The notes under the pieces are model-generated. The model was not told the DNA's origin. It saw only the letters and a list, made by a program, of their open reading frames with translations, and searched no databases. The position numbers were made by a program, and so were the translations under genes. Source: Coemansia sp. RSA 1804 (taxonomy: Eukaryota; Kickxellomycota; Kickxellomycetes; Kickxellales; Kickxellaceae). From it: a DNA stretch of 27,136 nucleotides. Positions 1 to 10,073 of the stretch are shown here, piece by piece; position 1 is the stretch's first letter, and every line of letters begins with the position of its first letter. The stretch covers positions 1 to 27,136 of the forward strand of contig JANBTH010000202.1 of the NCBI GenBank assembly GCA_027578815.1, read 5' to 3'.

Positions 1-954
1 GACCTGCGTGACGAATGCAAGCACCGCGTGGAGTACATGTCGCGCGTGTCGGCTCTGTCGGCGCTCTCGACATCATCGTCTCCTCCAATGCCAGCGCCAG
101 CGCAAGCACAGGCGACTTTGTCGCCGCAGAGCAACAACAATGGAAAACACAACACAAGCAGTAGCGCCCACTTCAGCGCAAACGGCGCCTCCAATGGCAA
201 TGGCAATGGCAACGTGGCGGCTACTGCGCGCCGACGCAAGACAACAACTACGCCAGACACAATGCCATCGCCGTCGCCGTCGCCGCCGCAGCTGCCAGCC
301 GTTTCCTCGCTCAATAGACGCCGCAACCCGCCGCACTCGATGTTCCTTGCCAGTCTATCTGGCGACGATGGACCAGGTCGGCCATTGTCGCTGGCTGAGC
401 TGAATCTCAACTCGAAGGCATCGCTTGTAGGCGCTGGCACTCTGCGGAACTCTGGCGGCGGCGGAACTCGCACGCAGCACATGCCAGCCACAGCCACAAC
501 CGCAGCAGCAGCAACAACAACAACATCTGGCGCAGGAAAGACAGGCACTTCCGGCAACGAATACGTGCTGGCAGTAAAGATAGCCGGACACAAGGTCGAG
601 GCAGCCGTGGCACCATCGCTGCAGACATCGCTGATATCAATGCAGCTGGCGCTAATGATGGGTATGCCAGTGACAAGCGTGTCTCCCAACTCTAGAGTGT
701 GGAGCACATCCGGCAAAAGCTGGTCTACAGTTGGCGAGGTCACAGGGCTTCCATTTGTGTGTGGGAACATGACTTTCACTCACACCTTCAAGGTTGTGCA
801 GGGAGCAGCCGGATCCAACGATATGCCACGGGATGTTGTTCTTGGCAACGATTTCTGCGTGGGCAACAAGGGCCGCATCAAGGACAATCGCCTGCATCTG
901 GAGCAGCTTTGCATGCCTGTGTCGGTGCCCATCCGCCCGATCACCGCCGCCTAG
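1..954 (+). CDS. C-terminal part of a protein with a degenerate retropepsin-like domain (5' end outside window)
   Basis: The frame is open from base 1 to TAG at 952-954, with no clear start, so this is the tail of a longer gene. The first ~180 visible residues are low complexity (Ala, Ser, Pro, Thr, Asn, Gly) and probably disordered. From about residue 187 a compact domain follows that resembles the retropepsin/Ddi1 aspartic-protease fold: a first strand, an IAGHKV turn, a segment ending in QTSLIS, a flap-like Gly/Ser region, and a closing VVLGNDFC motif equivalent to the family's 'LG-D-L'. Where the family has the catalytic Asp-Thr/Ser-Gly, this protein has Ala-Pro-Ser (codons 610-618), so it should not be an active protease of this type. 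Whether it is a domesticated retroelement protease or a host fold is not clear. The coding call is firm and the fold assignment moderate. Confidence 0.7.
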   Translation, partial: DLRDECKHRVEYMSRVSALSALSTSSSPPMPAPAQAQATLSPQSNNNGKHNTSSSAHFSANGASNGNGNGNVAATARRRKTTTTPDTMPSPSPSPPQLPAVSSLNRRRNPPHSMFLASLSGDDGPGRPLSLAELNLNSKASLVGAGTLRNSGGGGTRTQHMPATATTAAAATTTTSGAGKTGTSGNEYVLAVKIAGHKVEAAVAPSLQTSLISMQLALMMGMPVTSVSPNSRVWSTSGKSWSTVGEVTGLPFVCGNMTFTHTFKVVQGAAGSNDMPRDVVLGNDFCVGNKGRIKDNRLHLEQLCMPVSVPIRPITAA

Positions 955-1683
955 GAAGAGAGGAAGTAAGCGAAGGACCCTGTCTGTTATCTGCCTGTCT
1001 GTTGCAAACAAAGAAGCATTATTATTACCACCACCACCACCACCACTGCTACTACTGCTACTACTAACTGCGGAACAGCCAAGGCCAGCACCAGCAGCAC
1101 CGGCCACCAGTCACCAGCAACAGCACTAGCTGGCAGGCAGACATTCAGTCATCTTATCCGTATTCACATTCACATTCACAGCACATTCTATGTATAGCTG
1201 CTTGCTTTGGTTAGTCGGAAATTCTATAAATATCTTCAGCTTGCATCCATATTATTTCACTACGATCGCTTTCTCTTTCTCCGCATTAACCCAAGCAAAT
1301 CAGAGAAAAAGAAGGGGAAATCAAGAGAATGAAAAAGAAATCAGTTCACCAGCCTCAAGGAAATGCTGTGGAATAATAATGTTTCAAATGCCCATATGGG
1401 CCGCTAGTTCAACATATGAGAAGAGAAGGGAAATAGATGGCTGGACAGGTGAATCCAACCCATCCCCGCCAGACTCACTTACCTCATCTTACCTAACCAT
1501 GCTTGATGATAATAGTGGACATTAGTCGTTAGAAAGAACGCAGATGCCGCCTTTTTCTACCCTTTTTACTCTGGCATTTGCTGATATATGACCGTGCAGA
1601 AAGGCTAAACTCCTTTTATTATTGCTATTGATATTGTTATTGCTATTACTGTTTCGCGTTGCATCTGACGTCCAAACATAAAC
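955..1683. other. Intergenic spacer with trinucleotide tracts
   Basis: No convincing gene. The first part is the 3' flank of the partial gene and holds CAC and CTA/CTG-type triplet tracts around 1020-1067. The second part is AT-rich and precedes the ATG at 1684, with a TTATTGCTATT-like simple repeat at about 1617-1653. An open frame at 1190-1525 has no recognisable motif and unconvincing composition. Confidence 0.5.
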
Positions 1684-3135
1684 ATGCGACTAGTAAAGTC
1701 AGAAACATACTACTGCTCGGGTGACAATGCCGCCGATCGGACAGCAGATGGAGACGGAAGCGAGCTGGCAGCAGACACACGCAGTAGCAACACTACACAG
1801 TCGCTGCCAAACGTCGCGCTGTCGACGCTGGCAGCTGCTGGCGATGCAGCAAAGGAGGAAGGATACGGTGACAGGTATAGGTATGCAGCCGATTCGTACA
1901 GCTCCTACGACACCGACGACAGTCTTGGCGATGAGCCGGAGCCAGGCAATGGCGGCATCGCTGGAGAGGTTGCAGAGGAGGAAGGGGAATACAATAACTT
2001 CAATCACTACAGCCAGCTGGACGAGAACAATAGCAATGCTGCTGGTGATAGCAATATCAATGACATTATCCAGTCGCCGGTGCTCCTCCAGGACAATGCA
2101 ATTGTGCTGAGCTTTGAGCCGGCAGCCCTGCGGCTTCCAGCAACCAAAATCATATACAATGCAGAGCCCGAACCAGTCGAGCTTCCCAGCCGTCTGGTGC
2201 GTGGCACAACAATCCGCAAGCAGCAGCAGAAGCAAGCGTCGGCATCCAACGAAAAGCCCGAAGAAGGCCAGCGCCAGGAAAACGAGCCCCAGCGGCAGCG
2301 GTTTGTGCTGGAGGAGGACGAATTCAACGGACTGCTTGCGCCGGGCGCGTTTGCCGACGAAGGCCAGCGCGCACAGGCCGACGGAGGCAGGCTGCGGCGG
2401 CTGGTGAACCTTCTGGCCGGCGGCAACCGCAGAGAGCGCGAGGCAAGACTGTTCAAGCCAACCGTGTTTGATCCGGCACGCAAGCAGCGCGCTGGCGGCG
2501 CACTGGGCGGCGACGGAGGAGAAGCCGTCGATGGAGGAGGAGGAGGAGACCGCAGCGGCAAATGGCTGTGCTGTCCGGCGCGCTTCTGCGTGGCATTCAC
2601 GTTTGTCGGAATCCTGGCCGGCGCGGTGGTTGGGTTCTTTGCATGGCCACGCGTGCCAACGCTGTCAGTCAGCAGTCTGACTGCGCTCCAGCCGGCGCGC
2701 GTCATCTACGACACAAAGAACAACCAGTTTGGCCTGCACATGCCAATGCGCATCACGTACGAAATCCACAGCGGCAACTTCTATCCGCTCAGAATCAACA
2801 GCGCGCATGTGCTCGGATTCGACGGCGTCACCGGCAACAGAATCGTCGATACAAGGCTCAGCAGTCTGCCGGCGCCGCCGCTCAAGATGCAGTTCTACTC
2901 GCAGAACGCCGCCGTGCACTATCTGACCTCCGACATGGCGGATCCGGCGCTGACCGATCTGTTTGGCAAGTGCGCCCCGCGATCGTCCGCCGTCACCGGC
3001 GATCACAGTCGCCCTGCAGGGCGTCCTGGCGCACTGACCATCCGGTTCCAGATCAGGGTCGATGTCTCGAATCTCGGCTGGGTCGGCAAGCAGCCCATCG
3101 TCACGCTGAACCAGAACGTAGAATGTCCTGAATAG
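1684..3135 (+). CDS. Type II single-pass membrane protein with LEA_2/WHy-like C-terminal domain
   Basis: Intronless, 483 aa. The ATG at 1684 follows an A-rich context with A at -3. Residues 1 to ~290 are acidic and low complexity and probably cytosolic. A Lys-Trp-Leu-Cys-Cys motif at ~293 leads into one hydrophobic segment (~300-322) ending in a Trp-Pro-Arg-Val-Pro turn. The ~155-residue C-terminal part is beta-rich (ITYEIHSGNFYPLRINSAHV, then a late IRVDVSNLGW), which resembles the LEA_2/WHy fold of LEA14-like and fungal vacuolar-membrane proteins with a short Cys-rich stem before the membrane. Family members are linked to membrane contact, vacuole or stress functions, but no specific role can be claimed. 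It converges on the TEL2 homologue with 51 bp between stops, so the 3' UTRs probably overlap. Confidence 0.75.
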   Translation: MRLVKSETYYCSGDNAADRTADGDGSELAADTRSSNTTQSLPNVALSTLAAAGDAAKEEGYGDRYRYAADSYSSYDTDDSLGDEPEPGNGGIAGEVAEEEGEYNNFNHYSQLDENNSNAAGDSNINDIIQSPVLLQDNAIVLSFEPAALRLPATKIIYNAEPEPVELPSRLVRGTTIRKQQQKQASASNEKPEEGQRQENEPQRQRFVLEEDEFNGLLAPGAFADEGQRAQADGGRLRRLVNLLAGGNRREREARLFKPTVFDPARKQRAGGALGGDGGEAVDGGGGGDRSGKWLCCPARFCVAFTFVGILAGAVVGFFAWPRVPTLSVSSLTALQPARVIYDTKNNQFGLHMPMRITYEIHSGNFYPLRINSAHVLGFDGVTGNRIVDTRLSSLPAPPLKMQFYSQNAAVHYLTSDMADPALTDLFGKCAPRSSAVTGDHSRPAGRPGALTIRFQIRVDVSNLGWVGKQPIVTLNQNVECPE

Positions 3136-3186
3136 AATCCAACAGAAATGGAGATTACTATTACAAATTACTATACTATTCTGTTG

Positions 3187-6100
3187 TCAAATGATGCTTG
3201 CGCGGCCCTCGTACACCTTCTCCTGGATCTCGCGCAGACGGCCGAGTATGCGCACTGCGTGTGCGACAGCCGAGGGCTCCAGCAGCGCCTGGCGCTCCTC
3301 CAGCAGCACTCCAATCCACGCCAGCGTGTCCGCGATGTCCGCGCGGAATTCCCTCGCCAGCGTCTGCGCGCTCAGCGCCCGCTCGGGACTGAGCACAACG
3401 TCGATTCCAAACAGCAGGGCCTCCAGCACCGGCGGCGCCTCGCTGACGCTCTTGTCGGCCAGCGCACGCACCAGCCGACAAACAGCCCAGAACTCGCGTG
3501 CCATGGCGATCTGGCGCGACGAGCTGCCACACACATGCAGGATGACGCCCAGCGTGCTCAGATACCGCCCCAGCAGCGCTGCGCTGCGCCGGATGTCCGA
3601 TGCCGCCGAGCTCATGTCGCTGCGCCCGAACTGCGCAACAAGCGGGAAGAAGAACGCCGGCTCGATATCCGCCGCCTGCCTTGTTACCTTGCGCACAATA
3701 TCGAGTCTCCGCGACCTCCGCACAACCGTCCCCGCGCCGTTTCCTTCTGCTCCGCCAACGTCTGTCTGCTCCAGCTGTTTTGCCAGCGCAGACTCGACGT
3801 CATCACAGTCGCTTTCAACGCCAGCCATCCGGATACAGGCAGCAGCGATTGCTGACAGCACAAGCTCGCGGTCCCTGATCGTCATGTTGCGGTCGCATGA
3901 CCGGTCTGCCAGAAACGGTCCCACCGCTCGCGGCAGGCGCACAGCAAGCGCAACCAGCGCACTCCGCCGCTGCCGGTCCCACGCCGCATCGAGGTGCTCG
4001 GGCCCCCGGTTATACGTGTACAGCACGCGGTTGGCTGTCTGGAGCCACAGCTCCTCCACGGCCTTGGTGTTTGCGCCTTCAATGCACTTTGTCAGCGCAA
4101 ACAGGCCGATCCGCACCTTCTCCGCATCGCCGCCGCCAGCTTCCTGCGATCCCGATGCCGCGTTGGCTGGCTTGAGGTACGATAGACAGTCGCGCAGAAA
4201 CGCCGGGGTGCGTGGCTTGACAAACCCGCTCTGCAGCCCCGAGTCTGCGGGGCCTCCTCCCGTCAGCGACGATTGGCGCGGAGCAAGCACCCTATCTGAT
4301 GACAAATGGCTCTCTTGCTCTTCATCCTCTTGTTCTTCTTCCTCTCCGCCTGCGTATGCGCGCGCTCTCTCAATCGCCTCGTCAACCAGCAATGGCTTGT
4401 CTAAGGACGTGTCTGCCCACTGCTCGTGGATCGGCCGTGCAAACGCACGCAGTTCCTGGATATACGCAGCACTGGCAACCATCGTCTCTGACGCGCTCGG
4501 CCGTTTGGCGTCGCGGAGTATATCGTCCAATCCGAAATCCACGTCCCTGTTGGTGTTGACAACGCAGTCGGCTACAACGATGCCCGATAGCCGGACCCTG
4601 GCGGTTGGCGCATCCAGGAACTTCGGGATCGCTTCCGAGAACGTGCTGGCCATTGCCACGCGCTCGCGATCCGCCGGCGCCATCCCGCCCACGCACATCA
4701 GCACCAGCTCCGTCATCGGCTTGACTGGAAACACCAGACTCGACCACGCCGGTATGATCGTCTGCTTCAGCACAGCATGCAGGAAACCAGGGGTGATAAC
4801 AACGTTACTGCTATCGCTGGCAGACAGGAGATCCGATTCTGCCGAGTTCGTGTCTCCCGATATTAGCTGCATGGCAAGCACTAGCGACTGCATGACCGCA
4901 AGCGACGCAGCAGAGTCGCTTATAAACGTGGTGCTTCCGCGGAAAAACAGCATGCTCGCAACAGCCTGCTCGGCAGACAGCGCTGGTGCCGAACCCGCCG
5001 CCGACTGGCTATCCAGCTGGTGGTGGTTCAGGAGACTGCAGAACACCTTGGCCATTTTGGCGTTGAATTCAATCCCCGCAGCATCACGTGCAATGTGTTC
5101 CAATTGGCACGCGATCCCGTACTCCAGGGCCTCCCGGAACGGCACCGGCACCGAGCACACTATTTGCGCCAAGCAGTCAAGCTCTTCAGATGATTCGCGG
5201 GACGACGATAGAACCATTGCTGCTGCAAGCTCAACACACAAGTAGTCCGACTGTCCAACGCGACATAGCTTGGTCCACAGATCAACTACAAGCCTTTTAT
5301 GTGCAGAATCGCTGGTACTGAGAGCCACTGCCTCACGCGCAAGCCGCGCAAAGTACTGCCGAGGGCGCAGGATGTGCGGCACTGACTGGGGATCAACGCG
5401 ATTTGCCACGCGCTCGGGAACAGAGCACATAATCTGGACAAGTTCCGACCATTCCATAGGCAGCCGCATTCCCGATCCATTCGCCTTGTCTCTGTGCGCG
5501 ATAATTACTCTGTCTATTATCGCCTGTGGGCTCAGAATGCCCGTTTCCGCCGCGTGTGCAAGTAATCTGGTGGCAAGTGTGAGCGACTCTATCATGTTGT
5601 CCTCGCGGGCTTTCACCACCACTTTGGACGCAAACACCGCGACAAGCGCAACCACTGCTGCATGTCCTGTAACTCGGTCTGACAGGTACTGCTGAGCAAC
5701 CTCCATCAACTCGGGATTGGCTAGAACAAGGTTGGCGCTTGTTCCCAGGATAGCTGTTCTATACCAGGGTCCAACAAAGCGACTGGCGATCATAGAAGAT
5801 AATGCTTCATGCTCGTCAGACGCTGTCTGCGTCGCCATATCAGTCCACCAGCTGTAAGACTTCTCTGCAAGGCTACCGATTCCGCCGTCCATTGTTAGTG
5901 CATCGGAATTGGCGCTCCCCAGTGCTACTAGTGGCAACCGCAATGCCATTAGCAGCTTTCCACAATCCACAGAGCTTTTGTTATTATCGGCAGCAACGTT
6001 ATCTGCCTCGACTGGTGCTATTAAAGGCTTTTTTGACCCACTGCGTGACCCAGGAAACAGAGAAATCTCAATTTTGTCCTCGTCTTCTGGATCTGTCAGA

Positions 6101-6249
6101 AGCTGATGGTTTTTTTCGCTGGCATCTTTGGCAGTAGCAGTAGTAGTAGTAATTGTATTGTCGTTTGATGTGTCGCCACTAGCAATCCTTTCGATAGACT
6201 GTTCGAGCTCCTTGAACTTTATTTTTATTTCATGTCGACTGCTGTCCAT
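3187..6249 (-). CDS. TEL2: Telomere length regulation protein Tel2/TELO2 homologue
   Basis: Intronless, 1020 aa, a HEAT/ARM-like all-helical protein. The best family mark is at residues ~680-790: a Pro-x-Phe-Leu-Arg-Asp-Cys-Leu-x-Tyr-Leu segment, a block of helices, then Arg-Arg-Ser-Ala-Leu-Val-Ala-Leu and a 'RDRELVLSAIAAA' helix, as in the conserved C-terminal Telomere_reg-2 domain. Upstream, ASMLFFRGSTTFI near the middle also fits Tel2. Tel2 forms the TTT complex with Tti1 and Tti2 and, with Hsp90 and R2TP, matures PIKK kinases (TOR, ATM/Tel1, ATR/Mec1). The length exceeds yeast (~690) and human (~840) Tel2; the excess comes from low-complexity stretches, such as an acidic EEEEQEDEEQE run near 640, and an extended C-terminus. 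The ATG at 6249 gives a plausible Asp/Lys-rich amphipathic start. It is divergent from the FunK1 gene. Confidence 0.8.
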   Translation of the reverse strand: MDSSRHEIKIKFKELEQSIERIASGDTSNDNTITTTTATAKDASEKNHQLLTDPEDEDKIEISLFPGSRSGSKKPLIAPVEADNVAADNNKSSVDCGKLLMALRLPLVALGSANSDALTMDGGIGSLAEKSYSWWTDMATQTASDEHEALSSMIASRFVGPWYRTAILGTSANLVLANPELMEVAQQYLSDRVTGHAAVVALVAVFASKVVVKAREDNMIESLTLATRLLAHAAETGILSPQAIIDRVIIAHRDKANGSGMRLPMEWSELVQIMCSVPERVANRVDPQSVPHILRPRQYFARLAREAVALSTSDSAHKRLVVDLWTKLCRVGQSDYLCVELAAAMVLSSSRESSEELDCLAQIVCSVPVPFREALEYGIACQLEHIARDAAGIEFNAKMAKVFCSLLNHHQLDSQSAAGSAPALSAEQAVASMLFFRGSTTFISDSAASLAVMQSLVLAMQLISGDTNSAESDLLSASDSSNVVITPGFLHAVLKQTIIPAWSSLVFPVKPMTELVLMCVGGMAPADRERVAMASTFSEAIPKFLDAPTARVRLSGIVVADCVVNTNRDVDFGLDDILRDAKRPSASETMVASAAYIQELRAFARPIHEQWADTSLDKPLLVDEAIERARAYAGGEEEEQEDEEQESHLSSDRVLAPRQSSLTGGGPADSGLQSGFVKPRTPAFLRDCLSYLKPANAASGSQEAGGGDAEKVRIGLFALTKCIEGANTKAVEELWLQTANRVLYTYNRGPEHLDAAWDRQRRSALVALAVRLPRAVGPFLADRSCDRNMTIRDRELVLSAIAAACIRMAGVESDCDDVESALAKQLEQTDVGGAEGNGAGTVVRRSRRLDIVRKVTRQAADIEPAFFFPLVAQFGRSDMSSAASDIRRSAALLGRYLSTLGVILHVCGSSSRQIAMAREFWAVCRLVRALADKSVSEAPPVLEALLFGIDVVLSPERALSAQTLAREFRADIADTLAWIGVLLEERQALLEPSAVAHAVRILGRLREIQEKVYEGRASII

Positions 6250-7017
6250 GGTTGAAAAGGCAGGATTTTACAAATGAAAAAAGAGAGAAAAAGAAAAGAT
6301 GGTAATAATAATAACAAAATTTTTCAACAATAGCCGTGTTTTACTCGGATAATGATGAAACTGATTTATTTGCCAACCCCACTATGGGTTACCACCCTAC
6401 TCCCTTGTAGAGATCAGCTAGAAACAGAAGCTGCATCCGCAAGATGCCATTTCTAATGGGAATTAGCTCCGGCAATATTCTGCAGTCCTCAGGTCTGCAC
6501 TGAGTGAATTCTACTGTGGTCGTCGTCTCTCAGTTCACCAAACATTAATGAAATTGCCTGTAAATAAGTATAAAAAAGTTAAATGTTGCTTGCTAACCGA
6601 TGCCTCTTTTTGGGGACAACAGCGCAATTGCTGATATTTCAAACAAGGCTGGAAGATCTCAAGGATCCTCAATTAACAATATATGTGAGTTTGAAGGATC
6701 TGAACCCAATACCATTGTCAACTGCAACACTGGTCAATCGAAAATAAGCACATTATCAGATCTGATTAATATTACTGCAGCCACATGCTTAATTAGCTTA
6801 GTTTGTGGGCATTTGCTTGATGATAGCCAATGGCTGGGCATAAAAATTAAAATAAACAAAAAGCTGGCATTTACTTCGCTTTGATGCATATTGCTCTTCA
6901 CTTTCTTTTTTTTTTTCTCACTTGCCTCATTCTTTTCCTTTATATTCTTTAAATTCCAAACAAACTGTACATTTTACTTTATAAAAGTTTTGTTCCAAAA
7001 GCAAAAATTTACTTAAA
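6250..7017. promoter_or_regulatory. Divergent intergenic region between TEL2 and the FunK1 gene
   Basis: 768 bp, AT-rich, probably holding both promoters. Poly-A/T tracts lie next to each gene (6285-6320 and 6905-6920), and a TATA-like TTTATAAAAG lies ~40 bp before the FunK1 ATG (about 6979). A somewhat GC-richer block lies at 6375-6540. An open frame at 6600-6884 (94 aa) has no recognisable motif and a poor start context, so it is not called as a gene. Confidence 0.45.
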
Positions 7018-9779
7018 ATGAACGATTCCGCTGTGGGTCAAGTGTTCGATGCCCTGAGATTTCTAATTCAAACTCAAGCAGAGCGTGATAGAAGACAGGA
7101 AGAGCATGATAGGAGGCAGGAAGAGCGCGATAGGAGGCAGGAAGATCGCGATAGGAGGCAGGAAGATCGCGATAGGAGGCAGGAAGAGCGAGAGGTACGG
7201 CTTTATGAATCAATAAACGGACTCGTTCAAACTCAAGCAGAGCGTGATAGAAGACAGGAAGAGCGTGATCTGCGTCTTTATGAATCAATAAACGGACTCG
7301 TTCAAACTCAAGCAGAGCGTGATAGAAGACAGGAAGAGCGTGATCTGCGTCTTTATGAATCAATAAACGGACTCGTTGAATCTCAAAGAGAGCGCGATAG
7401 AAGACAGGAAGATTACTTTAATGAGCTTCGACAAGCCAACCGCAACGTTCTTGCCCGTCTCGATAGCATGAGTAGAGTTTCCGCAATGCCTCAGCAAAGT
7501 CTCTTTAACCGCACATATGTAAGTAACAGTCACTGTTATTTTTAGTAGCTTCTACCAGAAAAATGAAACTGCTCCTTTGAATTGCGAAAGCTAAATTTGA
7601 ACCATGCACTTTGTTTTATGTCTATTGCTAGCAAGAAGCTTTACCGCCTGCCCTTGCGCAAACACCTACGAAAGAATTGTCTCGCCCCGTCCATTTTAGT
7701 GCGAACACTACTCCAGCCACGACAGGTAATATAAACATTTATTCGTTGCTACTATTATTATAGTAGCCTGATTGCTATTATCTTTAAACACTCTGCTATA
7801 TTGACTGTAACTGATTCAAATGATTTAAATGTGTTCTATTTGCCATCAAATATGTAGAATCCACCCCATACAACCGTAACACACAATCGGGAGTAAGCGC
7901 AAAGGAACGCCAGAAGAGTATTGGGGTGTATATGGTCGATAAACCCAACAGATTCACAAACACTCAAGCTCTGTTAATGGAACATGGACTTCAACTGCCG
8001 GATCTTGGTTCTTTGCACGACGCTGCTAGTAGTATGTATCAGATACGCCAGATGTTTCAGAGAACATTTTCAGCATCGAATATCTTCATCAAGGAAGCGG
8101 TCAGCCATAGTCTAACAGCAGAAAGATACGTTCAGCGAGCAATGTCTATTCTTTTTGACTGCATTTACGCCATTGTTAACAATAACGGCAAATCAGCACA
8201 GCTACTACATCGCGATACCTCCAATGCGTTCATGGGGCCTAGCAAACTTAAACCTGACTTTGTATTTGCTTTGGCAGGCACCAATGCATTGGAATGGTCG
8301 AATGTGGCAGCGGTTTGTGAGCTTAAGGCCATCAACAGAGGAGACGAGAATCAGGTTCTTGGACAGATATACGCTTACTTTAACTCAATGTGGCAAACAC
8401 AGCCAAGGCGGCATTGTATCGGTTTCTACTCGTTTAAAGAAGAGCTGCATCTATTGGTCAATACACGCGGGAAAATCGATCATGTACCAGTTGGAACACT
8501 TCCTTTTGTAAATCCTGCAACAAAGTCCGTCTATTCAAAGAATGAATCTGAGCAGATGACGTTCGAGACAAACAACGGCAAAGCGGTTGTTCAAACGCTA
8601 GCAATGGTGTTTATGCTTAGTCACAAGCAATGCGGATTCCTTGCTCCTCAGCCACGTGGTGTCTATGGCGACTGCTTTGGGCTGCGTAGATTGGAACAGA
8701 GCGATTCCCAAGGCAAGGCGATGCTGTCGGTTGTCGCCGGAGCAAAGGAGCATGCGGACTGCATGGTCCAACTGTCTGGCAGTGGCTATCTTGGTGGTCG
8801 TGTTCTATTTCCGATAGGCACAACATCATGGGTTCATAGAGCGAACATTGCCTTGTGTAGTGGAGACCAGCCCAGCAAACCTGAGGCAGTTGTCAAAATC
8901 CAATGGCGGCGGAGCTCTCGTAGATCTGAGCAGTATATCTATGAGCTGCTGCACGAGATGGGCGTGCCAAACATTCCGCAAGTTCTGTTCGGCGGAGAGA
9001 TTGCATGCAGTCCAGAGTGCGCTGCAGCAAACTGCGATATCCTTATTCTAGAGGAATGCGGGATTGGAATCAGCAAATACATAAGTAAGCTTTGTAGCGG
9101 ATCCGAGCATAATCGCTGGATGCTTTTGGACGTTGTCTGTGGCTATTTGCATACGATCTATGCGGCCTGGTCAGGCAACGCGAAACATGTGCTTCATCGA
9201 GATATATCGTCAGGGAACCTAATGGTCCTTACGAACAGCGCAAGGATAATCGACTGGGAGTTCGGTCTTTTCCTAGATGCGCAAGGGAGCAGAACGAGCG
9301 TCAGCAGCAACCCATTGACTGGGACAATGGTCTATGCGAGCTTGGATGTTCTATCCGAAAAAAGCAGCCGATCGCCTATGGACGACGTTGAATCGCTATT
9401 TTACGTTCTGGCGCACGGCATTGAGAAAGTCCATCGTAACGAACGGATAACTGGCAAAATCTCAGGGCTTTGGGATGCACATGCAACAATCAAACAGCTT
9501 CTCGATGAAAGGCAGAAATGGTTTGTCTCCAAGCAAAAGTTCTTTACACGCATTGACCGAAACTGCCCCGCTCTTTGGATGGGTCTTCTTAGCGCACTGT
9601 ATGATGTCCTGCAGATTGACACACAAATTACCCAAATGGAGGACTTTGCGTCGAAGGTTAGCATTAAACAGGCGGTAGAGGAGCTGCTTTACAGAATTAT
9701 GGAGTTGCTGGGAGCCAACCTATTGGCAGCAAGTCATTATGGCAAGCTAAAGGGCTTTCACTCTAGCAACACCTTTTGA
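7018..9779 (+). CDS. FunK1-type fungal protein kinase with coiled-coil repeats, three exons
   Basis: I infer three exons: 7018-7518, 7632-7725 and 7858-9779, with introns starting GTAAGT and GTAATA and ending CTAG and GTAG. Joined, they keep one frame and give 838 aa. Residues ~15-135 are charged RRQEERD heptads and 25-aa repeats, predicted coiled coil. From ~285 the FunK1 (Pkinase_fungal) region begins with a restriction-endonuclease-like module: Lys-Pro-Asp (Asp ~332), then Glu-Leu-Lys (~353-355) and a Gln-rich helix. The kinase part shows VVKIQW (Lys ~545), HRDISSGN (~645-652), IIDWEFG in place of DFG (~664) and the FunK1-typical MDDVESLFYVL. Catalytic Lys, Asp and Asn are present, so activity is plausible. 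Substrate and role are unknown. The same strand continues into the exportin gene 294 bp downstream, with no sign of co-transcription. Confidence 0.85.
7081..7185 (+). repeat. Five tandem 21-bp units coding heptads (ERDRRQE type)
   Basis: Five in-frame 21-nt units inside exon 1 of the FunK1 gene, differing at a few positions (Glu/Asp, His/Arg). The seven-residue period matches a coiled-coil heptad. The near-identity of the last four units suggests recent expansion. Confidence 0.9.
7201..7425 (+). repeat. Three tandem 75-bp units coding a 25-residue repeat
   Basis: Units begin with CTTTATGAATC at 7201, 7276 and 7351. Copies 1 and 2 are almost identical; copy 3 diverges in its second half. Each unit codes LYESINGLV followed by a QTQAERDRRQEERD-type segment, joining a short helix to a heptad block. 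Copy number is likely variable between strains (inference). Confidence 0.92.
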
Positions 9780-10073
9780 AGCTGTTTATACACTACATAT
9801 TGTCAATGGATAAAAAAAAGTCAACCATTACTGTCAAAGCTTTACTGTCCAAAACGCCAACAAAGGGTCCCGCCAATCACAGTGCAAATCTGCTGGATCA
9901 GTTAACGCGTAAATATGTTTTTCCAACAGCCAAATTTTTTAAACTTTTTCATCTTTTCTTGTTTTCACAAGCTGGTTCTAATTGTTTATTATTTTTCACT
10001 TGGTATACATTATACAGTTGGTATTCTACTTAATAAGAAGAGGTGAAAACATTCAAGGGTTAATTCGGCGAAA
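9780..10073. other. Short spacer between FunK1 and exportin genes
   Basis: AT-rich 294 bp holding the FunK1 3' flank and the exportin promoter. A frame from an ATG at 9807 runs 75 codons, starting with a Lys-rich segment and becoming hydrophobic. It has no recognisable motif and I do not call it a gene. Confidence 0.4.

Noticed and set aside
1190..1525. 111-codon frame between the partial gene and the LEA_2-like gene
   Set aside because: No motif, mixed low-complexity composition, no supporting context.
3191..5245. 684-codon plus-strand frame opposite TEL2
   Set aside because: Antisense shadow of the TEL2 coding sequence; Ser/Arg-rich composition follows from its codon usage.
6358..6376. 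ACTGATTTATTTGCCAA shared with 17240-17257
   Set aside because: A 17-bp AT-rich match with no extension on either side; chance or a simple shared UTR motif is sufficient.
6600..6884. 94-codon frame between TEL2 and the FunK1 gene
   Set aside because: AT-rich composition, poor start context and no motif; better seen as promoter sequence.
9807..10033. 75-codon frame after the FunK1 stop, starting MDKKKSTITVKALL
   Set aside because: The first ~40 codons look faintly protein-like but the remainder is hydrophobic AT-rich noise; no homology is recognisable.
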